Notes under the pieces: generated by a model
What the model saw: only the letters and a program-made list of their open reading frames with translations
Databases searched by the model: none
What the model was told of the DNA's origin: nothing
Assembly: GCA_003543135.1 (NCBI GenBank)
Contig: DPJG01000023.1
Span: 248,001-312,000, forward strand
Source of the DNA: Rheinheimera sp.
GTDB lineage: Bacteria; Pseudomonadota; Gammaproteobacteria; Enterobacterales; Alteromonadaceae
Length of the DNA stretch: 64,000 nucleotides
Direction: 5' to 3'
Shown: positions 60,291 to 64,000 of the stretch, piece after piece
Layout of the letters: the number at the start of each line of letters is the position of its first letter
How positions within the stretch are numbered: the first letter of the stretch is position 1
Translations under genes and position numbers: made by a program

Positions 60291-61381
60291 CGGAAAATAA
60301 ATCCTTCTGCCAGTGGATCCAAGGGGTCAAACACAAACTGCTGGCTGGCCGTGACATAAGCGGTGCCGGCCACCTGCGGGATCACCGCCTGATAAGGGCC
60401 ATAAGCACAAAGTGATTGAATAACCACGCTAAACTCGGAGCCGACAATACTTTCAATCCGGATACTCTGTCCCGGCTCCAGCTTGCCTTGCTGATACAAC
60501 AAAGCGGCAAGTCCGGATACCCCGCTGCCGGTTGGACTACGATCAAGCTGACCATCGGCAAATACACAAACGTTGCGCTGCGCCACGCCGTTTTTTTCCG
60601 AAGGGGCGGTAAAAATCACGCCATATAACAAACTTAAATCATCAGCAAAAGGATGTTGCACCGAGATTTCAGCCAGCAGCTGCTGCTTGATCAGCTCACC
60701 GTAACGAATAATTTGCCTGTGGTTACTGATATCCAAATCAAGGCCAATAGCTTGCGCCTCAACATAAGCGTAAAAGGCCCCGCCATAAGCCAGCTGATAA
60801 GGCACAGAGCCTATGCCGGGCACCCGGGTTTGCTGATTGGCGGTCAGAACAAATGAAGGCACATTGTCGAACCAGGAACGCTGCACCTGAGGCAGCTTTG
60901 TATTGTTGTTATCCAACGGACTTTGATCCGCCTGGCTTTGAGCGGCCGGCGCCAGTTCGGCATAAAGCTGGATCTGGCCGCAAGGTGCATCCACCTTAAA
61001 GCGGGTCACCGGATAAGTGGCAGGCACCACACCGGCTTCCACCGCCACTTTAGCCAGCGCAATCATGGCATGACCACACATGGTGCTGTAGCCTTCGTTG
61101 TGCAAAAACAACACACCAAAAGCACTGTCGCTACGCTCAGGCGGCAGAATAATACAGCCGTACATATCGGCATGACCTCTGGGTTCAAACATCAGCGCCC
61201 GGCGTAAATGGTCAAAGCGTTGCTGACAATCACGCCGCTGTGCCAGCACAGTGTCGCCCTCAAGCGCTGGAAAACCTGAGGTCACAATCCGCAGCGGTTC
61301 GCCGCCGGTATGGCAATCTAAACAACTGATCTGCCGCCAGTCTGAAGGCGGCTGCCATAAAGCAAATGCATTTTTTGACAC
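60287..61381 (-). CDS. Trans-3-hydroxy-L-proline dehydratase (proline racemase family)
   Basis: A 364-residue proline-racemase-fold enzyme. The first catalytic residue is Cys102 in NEGYSTMCGHA, and the second site reads DRSPTGSG with Thr284 in place of the racemase/epimerase Cys. This Cys/Thr pair marks trans-3-hydroxy-L-proline dehydratases, which form delta1-pyrroline-2-carboxylate; epimerases have Cys/Cys. I place the start at GTG 61381, with AGGA seven bases upstream; TTG 61399 is the other option. First gene of the operon. Confidence 0.88.
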   Translation of the reverse strand: MSKNAFALWQPPSDWRQISCLDCHTGGEPLRIVTSGFPALEGDTVLAQRRDCQQRFDHLRRALMFEPRGHADMYGCIILPPERSDSAFGVLFLHNEGYSTMCGHAMIALAKVAVEAGVVPATYPVTRFKVDAPCGQIQLYAELAPAAQSQADQSPLDNNNTKLPQVQRSWFDNVPSFVLTANQQTRVPGIGSVPYQLAYGGAFYAYVEAQAIGLDLDISNHRQIIRYGELIKQQLLAEISVQHPFADDLSLLYGVIFTAPSEKNGVAQRNVCVFADGQLDRSPTGSGVSGLAALLYQQGKLEPGQSIRIESIVGSEFSVVIQSLCAYGPYQAVIPQVAGTAYVTASQQFVFDPLDPLAEGFIFR

Positions 61382-61421
61382 ACAAAAGTCCTGTAACAAA
61401 GCTGATTCCGATTGAATGAGA

Positions 61422-61437
61422 ATATTGTATACAATAT
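61422..61437. promoter_or_regulatory. Perfect palindrome ATATTGTATACAATAT, candidate GntR-type operator
   Basis: A 16-base perfect palindrome with TTGTATACAA core, 41 bases upstream of the dehydratase start in the region shared with the divergent M9 gene. Such cores are common for GntR (FadR/VanR-like) regulators. No GntR gene of this type lies within the window. Confidence 0.6.
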
Positions 61438-61634
61438 ATTTAACAGGAAATAAACGGCTTTTGCCAAAAAATAGTCAGGGCACCCAAACCAAAAACATCA
61501 AAAGTTGCTGAAGGAGCCGGGGCAATAAAGCGCGCTATCACAGGCTGTTTTTGTTTTGTGCCGTTATTGCCCGGCTAACAAGCAGCACTTCACCAATTTT
61601 TTTCTTCAACAAGATTTAACGATCAGGAGTTGTT

Positions 61635-62597
61635 ATGTATTTATCCAAAACCGTAGTGTTGTCGGTCACTTTGTTATGGCTAGCTGCAATCCCAGTTGTG
61701 GCAGGCACAGCAGTAGCAGATGCAGCAAAGGCTGAGCCCGCAAAAACCGGCACATCAACCATCAGCGTCAGTGCACTGCTGACGCAGGTACATCAGTGCA
61801 GTCCAACGTTGCAGCTTCGCTCTGCCGCTTTAACCGACAGCCAGGAGTCACAGATTTGTCAGGAACTCTCAGAAGTTGAGCAGCGTTTTCAGCACATCTT
61901 CGAAAACCCAAGCCCAGTGTTGCACGACGGAAACCACATGCTCAGAGCCAATATTTATGCGTCACAGCCCCAGTATGCCGCTTTTGCCGGTCAGCATTTT
62001 TTGATGCCAACCAACAACGGCGGCATGTATCTGGAAGGTTTGCCCCATCAGTCAGGTAATCAGGCAGAATTTGTTGCTTATCAGCATGCTGGCGGCGCTG
62101 TGTGGAATCTGGCGCACGAATATGTGCATTATCTGGATGGACGTTTTAATTTGTTTGGCGACTTTTGCGCCACTCTGCACGACTCTCATGCCGCGCCGGA
62201 GAACTGTGCACGCCCCGCACCACAAAGCCCGTATCTGGTGTGGTGGAGTGAAGGTTTAGCTGAATATGTTGCCCACGGCAACCAAAACAGCGCAGCGAAA
62301 AAAATTGCCAAAAGCTCAGCCTATAAGCTCAGTGAACTGTTTCACACCGGCTATGAGAAAAACAGCGGCAGTGACCGTATTTATCGCTGGGGTTATCTGG
62401 CAGTCCGTTATCTGTTTGAACAACATCCGGATAAAATAAAACAGATGCTGTTTTTTACCCGCCAGGGTGATTACCCTCGTTATCAGGCTTTGGTACAAAG
62501 CTGGGGCAATAGCATGGATGACGATTTTGCACTCTGGTTACAGCAACTGCCATCTGAGCCTGCAGACAACGCAGGTAAGGCCGCTGCGTTGCATTAA
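61635..62597 (+). CDS. Short M9A-type collagenase-like metalloprotease
   Basis: A 320-residue exported protein with signal peptide (MYLSKTVVLSVTLLWLAAIP). The gluzincin core is HEYVHYLDGRFNLFGDF (His161, Glu162, His165) with WWSEGLAEY giving the third ligand Glu206, the pattern of Vibrio-type M9A collagenases. Compared with the usual 700-900 residues, the activator domain and PKD/PPC collagen-binding parts are missing. Two cysteines at 178 and 191 flank an insertion between the motifs. AGGAG precedes the ATG. It is divergent from the 3-hydroxyproline operon. Confidence 0.85.
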   Translation: MYLSKTVVLSVTLLWLAAIPVVAGTAVADAAKAEPAKTGTSTISVSALLTQVHQCSPTLQLRSAALTDSQESQICQELSEVEQRFQHIFENPSPVLHDGNHMLRANIYASQPQYAAFAGQHFLMPTNNGGMYLEGLPHQSGNQAEFVAYQHAGGAVWNLAHEYVHYLDGRFNLFGDFCATLHDSHAAPENCARPAPQSPYLVWWSEGLAEYVAHGNQNSAAKKIAKSSAYKLSELFHTGYEKNSGSDRIYRWGYLAVRYLFEQHPDKIKQMLFFTRQGDYPRYQALVQSWGNSMDDDFALWLQQLPSEPADNAGKAAALH

Positions 62598-62673
62598 GGC
62601 TTTTGAACACAAAAACCGCTGGCATTGATGTCAGGAAAAATACCAGCGTACACAAGTACAAACGTCAAAGAGA

Positions 62674-62696
62674 AACCGGCGTAAAAACCGCCGGTT
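62674..62696. terminator. Hairpin after the M9-like protease gene
   Basis: AACCGGCG and CGCCGGTT pair around TAAAAAC, 77 bases after the stop. It lacks a T-tract, so it may only be a weak terminator. Confidence 0.45.
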
Positions 62697-62821
62697 AGCC
62701 ACTGATTTTTCCGCCTCCCCTTACTCCGATAATTCAGCTCTGGTACATTCATGCCCCTGCAAGCTGCTTGCCGTAGCTGCTCTGATCTATAAACAGCGGT
62801 TAAAACTCATTCGAGGTTGTT

Positions 62822-64000
62822 ATGCGTATGTTATTTGCTTTAGGTTTTAGCTTGTTTGCCAGCAGTGTTGCCGCTATGCCGGGCGAGCCTATCCTTGCCA
62901 GCAACTTTGAGCAGAATGAGCAGCAATTTAATATTTTATCCGGTTGCAGCCTGCAAAAAGATGTAGTGAAAAGTGGCATCCAGGCGTTAAGTTGTGGCCG
63001 GGGCTCCAGCTCACTCATAAGCCGCCAGCCGCTGGCTGAACTCGGTTTACTGGAGCTTTGGGTCAAACCTGAGAATGCTTATACCAGTTACCGCATTAAC
63101 ATTCTGACGTCCGCCTCTATCCGCATCGACAGTGTCTGGCAACAGGTGGGATTAATTGAAACCCAGGCCGGCAGCACCGACTTTATCGCGCATCGGATTT
63201 CGATTGACGACCCGGGCCGTAAATATATCCGGCTGGATATTGAAAGCAGCAATGGTGCTGTGGTGATTGATGATGTGGTGGTCGACCGAATTTTGCTCGA
63301 CACTGCGCTGCAAAAAAACGAACAAAAAATTATCAGTGGTATTTTGGATCAGCTCAAACAAAACCGGAATTACGAAGTACAGGCCGAGTCGTTTCGCACT
63401 TTAGGTAAAAACTACGCCGCCCAGCTGGAAAGTCAGCGCCAATACCTGGAATACGCCAACGCCATTTATTCCAGTATTACTTTTGTGCTGGCAAGTTCCG
63501 AGCGTAACAAAATGTCCAATCCTATGGCTTATGCGTCATTTCGCACCATTCTGGCCGACACCAAAAGAGTGGCCTCCCCGCTGCAGCAAGCGCGGTTAAA
63601 TTCGATGGTGAAACCTTTTGGTGACTTAGTGACCGCCACGTTGAATGTAGTGAGCGCCGGCACTTATTCAGCTTTTGCCGAGCCTTTTAAATCTTTTCTG
63701 GCCGCTACTTTTGATAAATCCAATTATGAAAATGCCGATTTAAGCCGTAAAGATCGCAAATTTGCTGAAGAAAACGGGCTGAAAATCTATGAAAACGCCG
63801 AACGTTTTTTAAGCGAGCTGGAACGTGAGCTGGTGCAGGTGTCGACGCTGGATCAGGACTTACAACAAATGGCCAAAATGGTGGAGTTATTCCGCAAAGA
63901 CTTAGATAAACACCTGCGCAATTATCTGCAACATGCCGGCCTTGCCCGCACCCAGGAAAATTACGGCCGGGTGATGAGTAAAGAAGAATCTATCCGCGCC
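62822..64000 (+). CDS. Secreted protein of unknown function, 5' part
   Basis: Open from ATG 62822 (GAGG five bases away) to the right edge, at least 393 residues. It starts with a signal peptide (MRMLFALGFSLFASSVAA), followed by a beta-rich part to about 150 that may be a carbohydrate-binding-like jelly roll (IDDPGRKYIRLDIESS, VVIDDVVVDR), then a long helical part with coiled-coil character from 170 on. I do not recognise the family. It follows the M9-like gene in the same direction after 224 bases. Confidence 0.75.
   Translation, partial: MRMLFALGFSLFASSVAAMPGEPILASNFEQNEQQFNILSGCSLQKDVVKSGIQALSCGRGSSSLISRQPLAELGLLELWVKPENAYTSYRINILTSASIRIDSVWQQVGLIETQAGSTDFIAHRISIDDPGRKYIRLDIESSNGAVVIDDVVVDRILLDTALQKNEQKIISGILDQLKQNRNYEVQAESFRTLGKNYAAQLESQRQYLEYANAIYSSITFVLASSERNKMSNPMAYASFRTILADTKRVASPLQQARLNSMVKPFGDLVTATLNVVSAGTYSAFAEPFKSFLAATFDKSNYENADLSRKDRKFAEENGLKIYENAERFLSELERELVQVSTLDQDLQQMAKMVELFRKDLDKHLRNYLQHAGLARTQENYGRVMSKEESIRA

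Noticed and set aside
56294-61381. 4-Hydroxyproline catabolic operon
   Set aside because: The second active-site residue of the racemase-fold enzyme is Thr, and no D-hydroxyproline dehydrogenase or pyrroline-4-hydroxy-2-carboxylate deaminase is present, so 3-hydroxyproline fits better.

Overview
The window looks like a chromosomal segment of a free-living gammaproteobacterium of the Alteromonadales/Chromatiaceae type. A Rheinheimera-like genome is my best guess; this is inferred from gene content and order, not from a search. Supporting points are the zwf-pgl-edd-glk-eda operon divergent from hexR with pykA behind it, the fabA / rmf / DUF3466 / uup / rlmKL neighbourhood, the astC-astA-astD-DUF1338 order, several chemoreceptors, and a TonB-dependent sugar locus. 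No prophage, insertion sequence, CRISPR array or rRNA operon was seen.

Layout. 1-5.2 kb: edge of an AsnC/Lrp regulator, then the arginine succinyltransferase genes astC, astA, astD and a DUF1338 putative Fe(II) oxygenase. 5.2-16.7 kb: M23 lipoprotein peptidase, small alpha/beta hydrolase, ETHE1/Blh-like metallo-hydrolase, a transmembrane chemoreceptor, cyclophilin, an S41-like secreted peptidase, two soluble CZB-type chemoreceptors, Dps and a LURP-one-like protein. 16.8-21.4 kb: ABC-F protein YbiT, then an EamA exporter divergent from a MocR-type regulator. 21.4-32 kb: central carbon metabolism. The five-gene Entner-Doudoroff operon, hexR and pykA carry HexR-type palindromes in their promoters, and pfkA lies a little further on. 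32-39 kb: LytTR two-component system, Mpo1-like protein, acyl-CoA thioesterase, HIT protein, M61 peptidase, a two-domain QueD-like protein and a small basic protein. 39-47.3 kb: fabA with a FabR-like site, rmf, a DUF3466 protein with a GlyGly-CTERM tail, uup, a glutaredoxin-like protein, rlmKL, and two initiator tRNA genes followed by decayed 3' tRNA fragments. 47.3-55 kb: a sucrose locus (TonB receptor, MFS permease, sucrose phosphorylase, LacI repressor, fructokinase) with three copies of one palindromic operator. 55-64 kb: a 45-residue Cys-containing small protein, a LysR regulator, then an operon for trans-3-hydroxy-L-proline (dehydratase, M24 Xaa-Pro-type peptidase, pyrroline-carboxylate reductase-like protein, POT-like transporter). 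This is divergent from a short M9A-type collagenase-like secreted protease. A secreted protein of unknown function runs off the right edge.

How the genes work together. The sucrose locus would bring sucrose through the outer and inner membranes, phosphorolyse it, and phosphorylate the fructose. Glucokinase and the Entner-Doudoroff operon then take glucose to pyruvate under HexR. The region at 56-62.6 kb reads as a collagen-fragment use module: a secreted protease, peptide uptake, cleavage of peptides at imino acids, and conversion of 3-hydroxyproline to proline. The ast genes add arginine catabolism. The most distinctive observations are the collagen/3-hydroxyproline module with an orphan GntR-type palindrome, the tRNA-fMet array with decayed copies, a CZB receptor that has lost most of its zinc ligands beside an intact paralogue, and a QueD-like protein whose active-site residues are split between two degenerate halves.
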